Below, one piece after another: positions 37,513-45,866 of a stretch of 64,000 bases of DNA. Source of the DNA: CAVQFO01 sp963711725. GTDB lineage: Bacteria; Pseudomonadota; Gammaproteobacteria; Nitrococcales; Aquisalimonadaceae. Where the stretch lies: NCBI GenBank assembly GCA_963711725.1, contig CAVQFO010000014.1, forward strand, positions 1 through 64,000. Reading direction: 5' to 3'. The notes under the pieces are model-generated. The model made no database searches. It was not told where the DNA came from and saw nothing but the letters and a program-made list of their open reading frames with translations. Numbering within the stretch: the stretch's first letter is position 1; each line of letters begins with the position of its first letter. Both the position numbers and the translations under genes were made by a program.

Positions 37513-37734
37513 TTACCCGCGCTGCCGCCCGTTACGGCTGACGCGATAGGCGCCAAAGGCCAGGCCCGCCAGCAGGCCCGCGGCGGCGCCGGCGGATACC
37601 ACGGGGTGGCGGCGGACAAAGCGCCCCGACATGTCCATCAGCCGCCGGGACTGATCGCCGGCGCGTTCGACTCGGCGGGTGAGATCGCGGCCCAATTGGC
37701 GCGATGCGGTTTTTGTACGTTGCAAAACAGCCAT
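37513..37734 (-). CDS. Small single-pass membrane protein (ElaB/YqjD-like C-terminus)
   Basis: Predicted 73-residue protein with a basic N-terminal helix (LQRTKTASRQLGRDLTRRVE), a transmembrane segment (VSAGAAAGLLAGLAFGAYRV) and an Arg-rich tail. GGAGGTGA lies 5 bases before the ATG at 37734, an unusually good ribosome site that decides the start. It resembles the C-terminal anchor of ElaB/YqjD/DUF883 proteins, which tether ribosomes to the membrane. The match is by general character only. It lies downstream of the P450 gene on the same strand. Confidence 0.6.
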   Translation of the reverse strand: MAVLQRTKTASRQLGRDLTRRVERAGDQSRRLMDMSGRFVRRHPVVSAGAAAGLLAGLAFGAYRVSRNGRQRG

Positions 37735-37793
37735 GTCAGTCACCTCCGTTCGGTGAAATTGCCGCCGCCCCGGAGGGCGGCGCCTGTGACTGA

Positions 37794-39161
37794 CTATGGG
37801 GTCTGACCCATGGCTGTCCCAAGGCCGCCGACCTCGGACCTTACCCCACGCAGGCGCACACGGATGCCGGTGCGGGGGCGCAGGGTGACCGAGGGCTGGA
37901 TCTCCACGGCATGCTTCGGGTCCAGATCCCAACGGAACCGCTGGACCAGGCAGGCCAGCAGCAGCACCGCTTCGGTCAGGGCAAAGGTCGAGCCGATACA
38001 GAACCGGGGGCCGCCGCCGAAGGGGAAGTAGGCGTATTTAGGCGGGGCGTTGTCCCCATCCAGCCAGCGCTCGGGCCGGAACGACTCGGGATCGTCGTAG
38101 AACCGCGGGTCGCGGTGCATGACGTAGGGCGAGACCAGGACGTTCGAACCCTTTCGCAAGGTGTAGCCGCCCAGGTCGAAGGGTTCCACCACATCGCGGC
38201 TGGTGGCCCAGACCGGCGGATACAGGCGCAGCGCTTCGTCCACCACGGCGCGGGTGTATCGCAGCTTGGAGAGGTCGTCCACCATTGGCCGGGCAGGGCC
38301 CAGTACCGTGTCGACCTCATCGCGCAGGGCCGCATCGGCCTCGGGATTGCGCGCCAGCATCCAGGTGGCCCAGGTGAGGGCATTGGCCGTGGTCTCATGG
38401 CCGGCGAGCAGGAGCGTGACGGCTTCGTCGCGAATCTGGGTCTCGCTCATGCCGGTCTCGGCGCGGGCACTGACCAGCCAGGACAACAAGTCTTCGCCGT
38501 CGCCGTCGACCCGCTCGCGGACCTTGGCGACCACGTCCCGCTGCAGCCGCTTGGCGGCGGCCTGGGCCCGCAGATTGCCGGGTGTGGGGAAGGACAGGGG
38601 GATGGGCACGGCCCGGCGCATCATGGCCTCGTACTGGACCTGGAAAACCTGCAGGAAATGGCCCACACGGTCGGCCTCGCCTTTGACGTTCACGCCCATC
38701 AGCGTGTCGGCGACTATGCCCAACGTGAGCCGCATCAGTTCCTGGTGGATGTCCAGCTCCTGGCCGTCGTGCCATCGATCGAAATGGGCGACGGCCCGCT
38801 CCACCATCACCCGGCCATAGGTGCGAATGCGTTGCTGGTGGAACGCGGGCTGGATCGCCCGCCGCTGGCTGCGCCAGGATTCGCCTTCGTTGGTGACCAG
38901 CCCGTTGCCCATGACCATGCGCATCTGGCGCACTTCGCGGCTCTTGCGGGTGCGGGTGGCATTGCTGACCAGCAGCTCGCGGACCAGGTCGGGATGGTTG
39001 GCGAAATAGACGTGGAACGGGCCGATGCGGAAATGCGAGAGGTCGCCGTGATCGGCGGCCAGGGCGAGGAAAAAGCGAAGCAAACCCCGGCGCCGCAGCT
39101 CCGGACCTACGCCCAATAACCGATGGCCGCTGGGGCCGGGCGGGTCCCGGTGATCGCTCAT
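37794..39161 (-). CDS. Cytochrome P450
   Basis: Heme-thiolate monooxygenase of 455 residues. It has the I-helix motif LLLAGHETTANAL (proton-relay Thr pair), the ExxR motif in DEALRLYPPVW, PERWLDGD and the Cys-ligand loop FPFGGGPRFCIGS. It lacks an N-terminal membrane anchor, so it is soluble. The ATG at 39161 has GGAGG at 5 bases. No ferredoxin or reductase gene lies nearby, so its redox partner is elsewhere. The long class-E look resembles fatty-acid or terpenoid hydroxylases, but substrate is unknown. Confidence 0.92.
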   Translation of the reverse strand: MSDHRDPPGPSGHRLLGVGPELRRRGLLRFFLALAADHGDLSHFRIGPFHVYFANHPDLVRELLVSNATRTRKSREVRQMRMVMGNGLVTNEGESWRSQRRAIQPAFHQQRIRTYGRVMVERAVAHFDRWHDGQELDIHQELMRLTLGIVADTLMGVNVKGEADRVGHFLQVFQVQYEAMMRRAVPIPLSFPTPGNLRAQAAAKRLQRDVVAKVRERVDGDGEDLLSWLVSARAETGMSETQIRDEAVTLLLAGHETTANALTWATWMLARNPEADAALRDEVDTVLGPARPMVDDLSKLRYTRAVVDEALRLYPPVWATSRDVVEPFDLGGYTLRKGSNVLVSPYVMHRDPRFYDDPESFRPERWLDGDNAPPKYAYFPFGGGPRFCIGSTFALTEAVLLLACLVQRFRWDLDPKHAVEIQPSVTLRPRTGIRVRLRGVRSEVGGLGTAMGQTP

Positions 39162-39303
39162 GCAGCCTCCGTGTGTTCGTCCATGGATCTCATGTTGTGT
39201 GTTTCGAGTCGGTCGGGCGCCTTCTGCAACGAACCCAACCTCATGGGCCCAGTTTACCGTTCGGCGGCTCCAGCGCCGGCTCCTCGCCGGTCGCAGGCCT
39301 CGG

Positions 39304-40101
39304 CTATTGGGACGAAGAGGCGCGCCATTGCACGGCTCCGTGATTCTGTATGGCCAGCATATGCCGCAGCGAGACCAGTTCCACGCCCTGTTCGCGCAAC
39401 TTGGGCAGGAGCCGGGCCAGCACGCGCATGGTCACGGCGTGGGGATGGCCGATGGCCACGGCGCTGCCCTGAGTCCGCGCCTCGCGGATCAATCGGGTGA
39501 ATTGGGCATGTATGGCGGCCGCGGAGAGCTCGTCATCCAGGAAGACGTTGCGCCGCAGATTGGGCACCCCGTTTTCGGTGGCGATCTGCTGGGCCACGGT
39601 CTTGGCCGTGGTCCGGCTGTCCACGAACATCAGACCGCCTTGGCGCTTCAGCACGTCCATGAGCAACTGCATGTCGCCGGGGTGCTGGGTCAACAGGCTG
39701 CCCATATGGTTGTTCACGCCCATGACGTGCGGGATGTCGGACAGGTCCTCGCGGACTGTATCCGTGAACTGGGCGGGGCCCATGTCCAGGGTGACGCCGC
39801 CCGGCCCCAGGGGCTCGCCGCCCATGGACTGCATGGGCAGGTGCAGCAGGATCTCCTTGCCCTGTTTGTAGGCCTGCTCCGCCAGCTCCCGGGCGTGGGG
39901 CGTGCGGGGCAGAAACGCGCAAGCCACGGGGCCCGGAAGGTTCACTGCCTCCAGCCCCTCGCTGTAGCGGTCGCCCATGTCATCGATGATGATGCTCACA
40001 TAGGCGCGGGCGCCGGGCGCGATGCCGCTGCTCGCCGCCGATGCCGGGGCGGCCGCACAGACGGCCAGCCCCAGCGTCGCGATAAGCGCCCGCAAGCGCA
40101 C
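39304..40101 (-). CDS. Divergent polysaccharide deacetylase family protein (YibQ-like)
   Basis: Protein of 265 residues with a signal peptide (ALIATLGLAVCAAAPASA) and a NodB-like barrel of the DUF610/YibQ type: VSIIIDDMGDRYSEGLEAV, ACAFLPRTPHARELAEQA, LLHLPMQSM, GVNNHMGSLLTQ, LMFVDSRTTAKTVA and AIGHPHAVTM. Start is a GTG at 40101. It lies 3 bases after the S41 protease gene, mirroring the E. coli envC-yibQ neighbourhood. It acts in the periplasm; its precise substrate is unknown. Confidence 0.9.
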   Translation of the reverse strand: MRLRALIATLGLAVCAAAPASAASSGIAPGARAYVSIIIDDMGDRYSEGLEAVNLPGPVACAFLPRTPHARELAEQAYKQGKEILLHLPMQSMGGEPLGPGGVTLDMGPAQFTDTVREDLSDIPHVMGVNNHMGSLLTQHPGDMQLLMDVLKRQGGLMFVDSRTTAKTVAQQIATENGVPNLRRNVFLDDELSAAAIHAQFTRLIREARTQGSAVAIGHPHAVTMRVLARLLPKLREQGVELVSLRHMLAIQNHGAVQWRASSSQ

Positions 40102-40104
40102 GGG

Positions 40105-41424
40105 TCAGTGATTCTCCGCCCGCATCAGCGCCATGCCCTTGAGCAGGTTCAGCGCTTCGTACAAAGGGTAGTCCTTGGTGGCCAATTTCTCCTCGGCGGC
40201 GCCTCCGTCGCCCTGGGCGCCGTTGCCGTTGCCGTTGGGGTTCGCCAGGTGGCGGCTAAGATCCGATTCCTTCAGCGGTTGCACGCCGGACTGGTCGGCG
40301 GCCGAGACCTTGACCGGCGCCAGCGGCACGTCGGGCTCGATGCCCTCGGCCTGGATGGAGCGGCCCGACGGGGTGTAGTAGCGGGCGGTGGTGATCTTCA
40401 CGGCGGCGCCGCCGTTCAACGGCAGAATGGTCTGCACGGAACCCTTGCCGAAGGTGCGGCTGCCCATGATCACGGCCCGCTTGGAATCCTGCAGCGCGCC
40501 GGCCACAATCTCGCTGGCCGATGCCGACCCGCCGTTGACCAGCACCACCAGCGGCGCGCCGTTCAACTCATCGTTGGGCGTGGCGTTGAAGCTCATGTCG
40601 GACTGATCCAGCCGGCCCTTGGTGTAGACGATGCGGCCCTTGCGGATGAAGGTGTCGGCCGTGGACACGGCCGCCTGGAGCACGCCACCGGGGTTGTTGC
40701 GCAGGTCCAGCACCAGGCCCTTGAGATGATGGCCGGCCTTCTTCTGCAGTTCGTTGACGGCATCCTGCACATCCGAGCCGGTCTTGGCCTGGAATTGGGT
40801 GATGCGGACGTAGCCGAAGCCGTCCTCCAGCATGCGGCTCTTGACGCTGGCGACCTGAATCACGGCGCGGGTCAAGGTGACCGTCAGCGGCTTGTCCCTG
40901 CCCTCGCGGACGATGGTCAAAGTGATCTTGGTGCCGGGCTTGCCGCGCATCATGGTCACCGCCTCGCTCAGGCCCATGCCTTTAACCGGCTTGTCGTCGA
41001 TGCGGATGATCAGATCGCCGCTCTGCAGCCCAGCCTTGGCGGCGGGCGTATCGTCAATGGGCGAGACGACTTTGACGAAGCCGTTTTCCATGCCCACTTC
41101 CAGGCCCAGCCCGCCGAACTCGCCGGTGGTGCCGATCTGAAGATCCTTGTATTCCTGGGGATCGAGGTAGGCGGAGTGGGGATCCAGGCCCGACATCATG
41201 CCGCGTATGGCGTTCTGGATCAGGGTTTTGTCGTCGACCTTCTCGACATAGTCGCTCTTGATCCGCGAGTAGACCTCGCTGAAGGTCCGCAGCTCGTCCA
41301 GCGGTAGCTGAGCAGTGGACGATGAGGCCGCGCCGCCGTCGGCGAGGACACCGGTACCCAGCGCCGCGAAAAACCCCAGGGCCACGCCCGCGGACAGGGC
41401 GTACAATGTCTTGCTCAATCGCAT
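40105..41424 (-). CDS. S41-family C-terminal processing protease
   Basis: Periplasmic serine protease of 439 residues with an N-terminal membrane/signal segment. A PDZ domain follows (FGGLGLEVGMENGFVKVVSP, DDTPAAKAGLQSGDLIIRID), then the tail-specific protease core. The catalytic Ser is in GGSASASEIVAGALQD and the Lys in GSRTFGKGSVQT. It belongs to the CtpA branch that commonly sits next to envC and may process cell-wall hydrolase activators. Expression is probably coupled with the downstream YibQ-like gene. Confidence 0.93.
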   Translation of the reverse strand: MRLSKTLYALSAGVALGFFAALGTGVLADGGAASSSTAQLPLDELRTFSEVYSRIKSDYVEKVDDKTLIQNAIRGMMSGLDPHSAYLDPQEYKDLQIGTTGEFGGLGLEVGMENGFVKVVSPIDDTPAAKAGLQSGDLIIRIDDKPVKGMGLSEAVTMMRGKPGTKITLTIVREGRDKPLTVTLTRAVIQVASVKSRMLEDGFGYVRITQFQAKTGSDVQDAVNELQKKAGHHLKGLVLDLRNNPGGVLQAAVSTADTFIRKGRIVYTKGRLDQSDMSFNATPNDELNGAPLVVLVNGGSASASEIVAGALQDSKRAVIMGSRTFGKGSVQTILPLNGGAAVKITTARYYTPSGRSIQAEGIEPDVPLAPVKVSAADQSGVQPLKESDLSRHLANPNGNGNGAQGDGGAAEEKLATKDYPLYEALNLLKGMALMRAENH

Positions 41425-41484
41425 CCTCAGTCTCCTTCGCCGCCGCCATTGCGCGGGGCTGGTGGTTGCGCACTCGTGCGCATC

Positions 41485-42654
41485 TTATCGGGAGGCCAGC
41501 CAGGCCTCCGGATTCTGCGGTTTTCCCTTGGCGCGCACCTCGAAGTACAACGCCGATTTCTCGCCGCCGCCAGTGGACCCCACGGTGGCGATGACCTCGC
41601 CGGACTCCACCCAGTCGCCCACTTCCTTGAACAGGCTCTGGTTGTGGCCGTAGAGGCTCATGTAACCGTTGCCATGATCAATGATGATCAGCAAACCGAG
41701 CCCGCGCAACCAATCGGCGAACACAACCCGGCCGTGGGAGATGGCATGCACCTCCGTTCCGGCCGGCGCGCGGATCAACAGGCCGCTCCATCGGGTGTCC
41801 CCGCCCGCACGCGGAGCGCCGTAGCGCTCGGCGACCCGGCCATGCACCGGCCAGGGCAGGGAACCCTTGAGGGTACGGAACGGTTTGCGTTCCACGGTCT
41901 GCTCAGGGATGTCGGCGAGGGCGTCCCTGAGCTGTTCGACCAATTTTTCCAGCCGGCGTTCATCGCCGTGCATCCGGGCCAGGGCCTGACCCTTGGTTTG
42001 GATCTCCTCCTTGATCTTTGCAAGCAGCTTGGCGCGTTGGCCGCGCGTCTTTTCCAACTCGGCGCGTCGCTGCTTCTGCTCCGTTTCCAGATCCGCCAGG
42101 CTCTGGATCTGTGCGTTCAGGGCTTGCTGGAGATCGTCCAGCCGCTTGAGCTCCCGAACGGCGGCGCGGATCTGACCGGAGCGTTGTCGGTTCAGGTAAT
42201 CGTAGTAGACCAGCACCCGATCCAGCTCCGCCGGGTCCTGCTGGTTGAGCAGCAGCTTCAGGTATTCCTGCCGGCCGGCGAGATACGCGCCCAGGATCTG
42301 CTGGCGCAGCACTTCCTTGTCGCCCACCACGCGCTGGCGCTGGAGACGATACTGATCGCGCAGATCCGCAATGCGGTCCTTCTTGCGCGCCCGCTGACCG
42401 GCGAGGTCCCGCAGACGGGCGGTGACCGCGCCGATGCGCTTTTCCAGATCGGCGAGCTCCCGGCTCAGCCGATCCTCGTCCTTGCGCCGGTCCGCCAAGG
42501 CGGACTGTACGGCCTGCATGCGCGATCTCAGTTGTTCCAGGCGCTTCTGGGTCTGCTGATAGTTGTCACCCGCGACGGCGGCGGGCACCGCCAGAAACGC
42601 GCCGCAAAGCAGCGCAAGCAGGAGCAACGGCAGAAATCGGCGGCATGAGGGCAT
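41485..42654 (-). CDS. envC: Murein hydrolase activator EnvC (M23 domain)
   Basis: Protein of 389 residues with a signal peptide (FLPLLLLALLCGAFLAVPAA), two long coiled-coil regions (RLEQLRSRMQAVQSALADRR, in part RMQAVQSALADRRKDEDRLS) and a C-terminal LytM/M23 domain (PVHGRVAERYGAPRAGGD). EnvC activates amidases during septal peptidoglycan splitting. The M23 site looks degenerate, fitting an activator, not an enzyme: GVLIRAPAGTEV-type context gives GLLIRAPAGTEVHAISHGRV. The start could be the ATG at 42654 or a GTG at 42666; neither has a strong ribosome site. Confidence 0.9.
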   Translation of the reverse strand: MPSCRRFLPLLLLALLCGAFLAVPAAVAGDNYQQTQKRLEQLRSRMQAVQSALADRRKDEDRLSRELADLEKRIGAVTARLRDLAGQRARKKDRIADLRDQYRLQRQRVVGDKEVLRQQILGAYLAGRQEYLKLLLNQQDPAELDRVLVYYDYLNRQRSGQIRAAVRELKRLDDLQQALNAQIQSLADLETEQKQRRAELEKTRGQRAKLLAKIKEEIQTKGQALARMHGDERRLEKLVEQLRDALADIPEQTVERKPFRTLKGSLPWPVHGRVAERYGAPRAGGDTRWSGLLIRAPAGTEVHAISHGRVVFADWLRGLGLLIIIDHGNGYMSLYGHNQSLFKEVGDWVESGEVIATVGSTGGGEKSALYFEVRAKGKPQNPEAWLASR

Positions 42655-42752
42655 GAGCGGGTGCACTTGGCAAATCGTGATTGTGAGCTATGTTATTGAA
42701 CGCGGGGGGCCGCATACCAGCCCCTACGATAACAATAAGCGGTATTTGGCAT

Positions 42753-42799
42753 TATAATTACCTTCTCTCGCGCGCACGCATGTCGATTTCGAGATCGAC
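42753..42799 (+). promoter_or_regulatory. Promoter -10 box and palindromic operator of the ArsR-family gene
   Basis: TATAAT at 42753-42758 is a perfect -10 hexamer; the -35 region (42730-42735, TAACAA) is weak. Downstream, GTCGATTTCGAGATCGAC at 42782-42799 is an 18-base palindrome with only the central pair of positions mismatched. It lies some 66 bases before the start codon and just past the expected transcription start, a classic place for an autorepressor site. Confidence 0.6.
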
Positions 42800-42865
42800 T
42801 TAATCGGATATCGCGCACTGGGGGAGGCCCTCCAGGCGAGTTAGGGAAAAGGAAAGGATGTACCA

Positions 42866-43195
42866 ATGGACGGAACCAACAACGCCCTTCAGTGGGTGGA
42901 AGACGATATTGAGCGGGCGGCCGGTTCGGTAAAGGCCATCGCGCACCCCTTGCGCTTCAAGATCCTCTGCACTCTGGGTCGAAAGGAAGTCAGCGTGCTG
43001 GACATCGTGGAGCGCGTCGGCACCTCCCAAAGCAATATCTCGCAACATCTGGCCATCCTTCGGGAGCGCGGCATCGTAATCACGCGCAAGGATGCCAACC
43101 GAGTCTATTACCGGATCGGCGATCAGCGCACGCTGCGCCTCCTGGAAATGGTCGGCGAGGTATTCTGCGCCAAGGCCCACCGGGCCGCCAGCTGA
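42866..43195 (+). CDS. ArsR-family dithiol regulator (SqrR/BigR/YgaV-like)
   Basis: Winged-helix repressor of 109 residues: AHPLRFKILCTLGRKEVSVL, the recognition helix SQSNISQHLAILRERG and the wing DANRVYYRIGD. It has two cysteines only, Cys35 and Cys101, 66 residues apart. That is the spacing of the reactive pair in SqrR (41/107) and BigR (42/108), which form a tetrasulfide bridge with sulfide/persulfide. Metal-binding ArsR motifs such as ELCVCDL are absent. The next gene encodes a membrane rhodanese, which supports sulfur sensing. The effector is inferred. Confidence 0.8.
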   Translation: MDGTNNALQWVEDDIERAAGSVKAIAHPLRFKILCTLGRKEVSVLDIVERVGTSQSNISQHLAILRERGIVITRKDANRVYYRIGDQRTLRLLEMVGEVFCAKAHRAAS

Positions 43196-43433
43196 GACGG
43201 CCGCGGCACCCGCCGCGGCCTTCGGGCCCGCTCCGGGGCGTTCCCGGCCGTTCCCGCCCCGCTCCCCGCAAATCCGTCCCCGCGGCATGTCGATAACGTG
43301 TATCGTGCGCGCATCGGCTCGCGCGGAGATTGCAATCGTCGGCTTAATTGGAAATCATTCGGGGCCGGACGGCGCACCGATACCGTCAGCATGGCCGCGC
43401 GCCGCGCTTTCACCCTCAACCGACGGCGGAGCT

Positions 43434-43859
43434 ATGGAACGTTACTGGGACTTTTTCGTCAACAACTGGTACCTCTTCGCGGCCCTGGTCGCGGTATTGA
43501 TTTATTGGGCGGCCACCGAGGTGATCCGCGCCCGCCGCGGCATCCAGGGGCTCTCCCCCGCCCGCGCCACTCTGCTGTACAACCGCGAGGACGCGGTGTT
43601 CGTGGACGTGCGCGGCGAATCCGAATACCAGAAGGCTCACCTGCCCGAGGCCGTCAACATTCCCCAGCCCGGGCTGGAGGAACGCGGCAAGGTGCTGGAG
43701 AAATACAAGGGCCGGCCGGTGATCGTGTACTGCAATACGGGCACGAACTCCGGGCGGGCGGGCGCCCAGTTGAGGAAAATGGGTATCGACCCCGTCTTCC
43801 AGCTCAAGGGCGGCATCAACGCCTGGCAGTCCGACCACCTCCCGGTCGAGAACGACTGA
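43434..43859 (+). CDS. Membrane-anchored rhodanese-like protein (YibN-like)
   Basis: Protein of 141 residues with an N-terminal transmembrane helix (YLFAALVAVLIYWAATEV, residues about 13-30) and a rhodanese domain (EDAVFVDVRGESEYQKAHLP). The active-site Cys is residue 100 in VIVYCNTGTNSGRAG. The ATG at 43434 has GGAG upstream; the open frame to 43092 overlaps the regulator gene and is not coding. It is the YibN position of E. coli (yibN-grxC-secB-gpsA), but grxC is absent. Together with the dithiol regulator upstream it may handle persulfide sulfur. Confidence 0.9.
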   Translation: MERYWDFFVNNWYLFAALVAVLIYWAATEVIRARRGIQGLSPARATLLYNREDAVFVDVRGESEYQKAHLPEAVNIPQPGLEERGKVLEKYKGRPVIVYCNTGTNSGRAGAQLRKMGIDPVFQLKGGINAWQSDHLPVEND

Positions 43860-43918
43860 CCCCACATCTTCATTTAGCGCACGTTGCGCACGAATCCCGT
43901 ATAGGCGGAGCACACGAC

Positions 43919-44389
43919 ATGGCAGAGCAGGAAACCCCGCAACAGCAGTTCAACATCCACAAGATCTATTTGAAGGACGTTTCCTTCGAGGCACCCAACA
44001 CGCCCGCCGTGTTCAAGGGCGAATGGAATCCCCAGGTCAACGTGGAGATGACCAGCAACGCGGAATCACTGGGCGGTGACGATTTCGAGACGGTGCTCAA
44101 TATCACCGTGACCTGCAAACAGGGCGAAACCACCGCATACCTCTGCGAAGTGCAGCAGGCGGGCATCTTCCAGCTCAGCGGCTTTCCCAAGGACATGCTG
44201 GAAGCGGTGCTCGGCAGTTACTGCCCGGCGACGCTGTTCCCCTACGCAAGGGAGGCGATCTCCAGCCTGGTGACCCAAGGCGGTTTCCCGCAGATGCTGC
44301 TGGGCCCGGTCAATTTCGACGCCTTGTACGCACAGCAACGCCAGGAGCGGGACGGCTCCAACCCCGAGGGCGGGCAGCCCGCCCACTGA
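43919..44389 (+). CDS. secB: Protein-export chaperone SecB
   Basis: Tetrameric chaperone of 156 residues that keeps precursors unfolded for the Sec translocon. It starts MAEQETPQQQFNIHKIYLKD and has SFEAPNTPAVF, the EVQQAGIF strand and CPATLFPYAREAISSLVTQGG followed by FPQMLLGPVNFDALY (given in parts of the family core). AGGCGGAG lies 9 bases before the ATG at 43919. The gpsA gene follows 40 bases later. Confidence 0.96.
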   Translation: MAEQETPQQQFNIHKIYLKDVSFEAPNTPAVFKGEWNPQVNVEMTSNAESLGGDDFETVLNITVTCKQGETTAYLCEVQQAGIFQLSGFPKDMLEAVLGSYCPATLFPYAREAISSLVTQGGFPQMLLGPVNFDALYAQQRQERDGSNPEGGQPAH

Positions 44390-44429
44390 TTCCGGCACGG
44401 ACGCCGCCGCCGGCAAAGGACGAATAACA

Positions 44430-45440
44430 ATGCCAGAGGCTTCATCTCCCATAGCGGTCGTGGGCGCGGGTTCCTGGGGAACCGCCCTGGCGCTGGTCTT
44501 GGCGCGCAACGGGATATCCGTTCGCCTTTGGGGCCATGCACCCGAGCACGTGGCGGCGTTGGTCCGGGATCGCGAAAATCGCCGCTACCTGCCGGGCTTC
44601 CCGTTCCCCGAAACCCTCTCGCCCACGGACGACCTGGCGATGGCGGTGGACGGTGTGCGGGACTGCGTGGTGGTCACGCCCAGTCATGCCTTCCGCGGGA
44701 CCCTGGAGGAGCTCGCGGCCCTGCTGCCGGCCGAGGCGCGCCTGGCCTGGGCCACCAAGGGTCTGGACACCACTTCCGGCGGGCTGCTCCATCAGGTTGC
44801 CGAGCGCATTCTCCCGGGCCGGCCGCTGGCCGTGCTTTCCGGCCCCAGTTTCGCGCGGGAAGTCGCCGCCGGCCTGCCCACGGCCGTGACCCTGGCTGCC
44901 ACCGATCTGGATTTCGCCAACGAGCTGGCGGCGTCGTTCCACAACGAAACCTTCCGGCCCTACACCAGCGGCGACATTATCGGCGTGGAACTGGGTGGGG
45001 CGGTCAAGAACGTGCTGGCCGTGGCCACCGGCATCGGCGACGGCCTGGGGCTGGGCGCCAACACCCGGGCGGGCCTGATCACCCGCGGCCTGGCGGAATT
45101 GGTCCGGCTGGGCCTGCGCCTGGGCGCGGAACAGCGCACCTTCATGGGTTTGTCAGGTGTGGGCGATCTGATCCTGACCTGTACCGACAACCAATCGCGC
45201 AACCGCCGCCTGGGGCTTGGGTTGGGCGAGGGCCGCAGCGTGGACGCCGTGGTGACCGAAATCGGCCAGACGGTCGAGAGCGTCCGCACTGCGAGCGAAG
45301 TGCATGAGTTGTCCAACCGCGTGGGCGTGGAAATGCCCATCTGCGATCAGGTCTACCAAGTGGTGGTCAACGGCTTGGCCCCGAAGATGGCCCTGAACAA
45401 CCTGATGGGCCGCGAACGCAAGGCGGAATTCGGAGACTGA
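44430..45440 (+). CDS. gpsA: Glycerol-3-phosphate dehydrogenase [NAD(P)+]
   Basis: Makes sn-glycerol-3-phosphate from dihydroxyacetone phosphate for phospholipids. The 336-residue product has the N-terminal Rossmann motif VVGAGSWGTALALVLARNG, then WATKGLDTTSGGLLHQV, VLSGPSFAREVAAGLPTAV, and ELGGAVKNVLAVATGIGDGL with the catalytic Lys. It is the last gene of the rhodanese-secB-gpsA run. Confidence 0.95.
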   Translation: MPEASSPIAVVGAGSWGTALALVLARNGISVRLWGHAPEHVAALVRDRENRRYLPGFPFPETLSPTDDLAMAVDGVRDCVVVTPSHAFRGTLEELAALLPAEARLAWATKGLDTTSGGLLHQVAERILPGRPLAVLSGPSFAREVAAGLPTAVTLAATDLDFANELAASFHNETFRPYTSGDIIGVELGGAVKNVLAVATGIGDGLGLGANTRAGLITRGLAELVRLGLRLGAEQRTFMGLSGVGDLILTCTDNQSRNRRLGLGLGEGRSVDAVVTEIGQTVESVRTASEVHELSNRVGVEMPICDQVYQVVVNGLAPKMALNNLMGRERKAEFGD

Positions 45441-45866
45441 CGGCTTCCGTCAAGGTGGATTTCATCAGGGCAGGTGGGGTCGGCGAAGAGTAACCGAACC
45501 TGCCCCTGACAGGCCGACCGATCGCCAACCGATTGCAGGAGCGGTCGTGCCGACCGCGAATGATCGAGCACTTCGGGTCACGAAGGGCAGGAAGCAGACA
45601 CGAAGTACGCGTAGGGCGCAATAACCGAAGGGCATTGCGCCGCATGCCGTGTGGTTAAAATCCGGGCTTGGTAAGAAGCTCCAAGCATGAAGATCTCACC
45701 ACCGAGGAACGCCTTCTCTCATTTCGATTTGCTCCCTGTGTGCTCTGTGCTTCCCAGCCCGTATTCTGCTGACCCGCTAGGTTCGCGGGCCGTTTGTTGC
45801 GCGACAGCGTGCCGCCAAAGGCGGGGCGTAGACTCTGTGGTGAATGCTTTCGACGTCCACGGTCGT
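45441..45866. other. Gene-free stretch with a GTAGG-headed REP
   Basis: About 430 bases between gpsA and the convergent trmL with no credible gene. It contains a REP-like element at 45611-45646: a GTAGG head, then GGCGCAAT and its complement ATTGCGCC as stem arms. The rest resembles worn-out intergenic repeat debris (CACGAAG-type words near 45579 and 45599). Confidence 0.55.

Noticed and set aside
43092..43859. Long version of the rhodanese starting within the regulator gene
   Set aside because: The added 114 residues overlap the ArsR-family frame and are Pro/Arg-rich; the ATG at 43434 has its own GGAG site and starts the membrane anchor.
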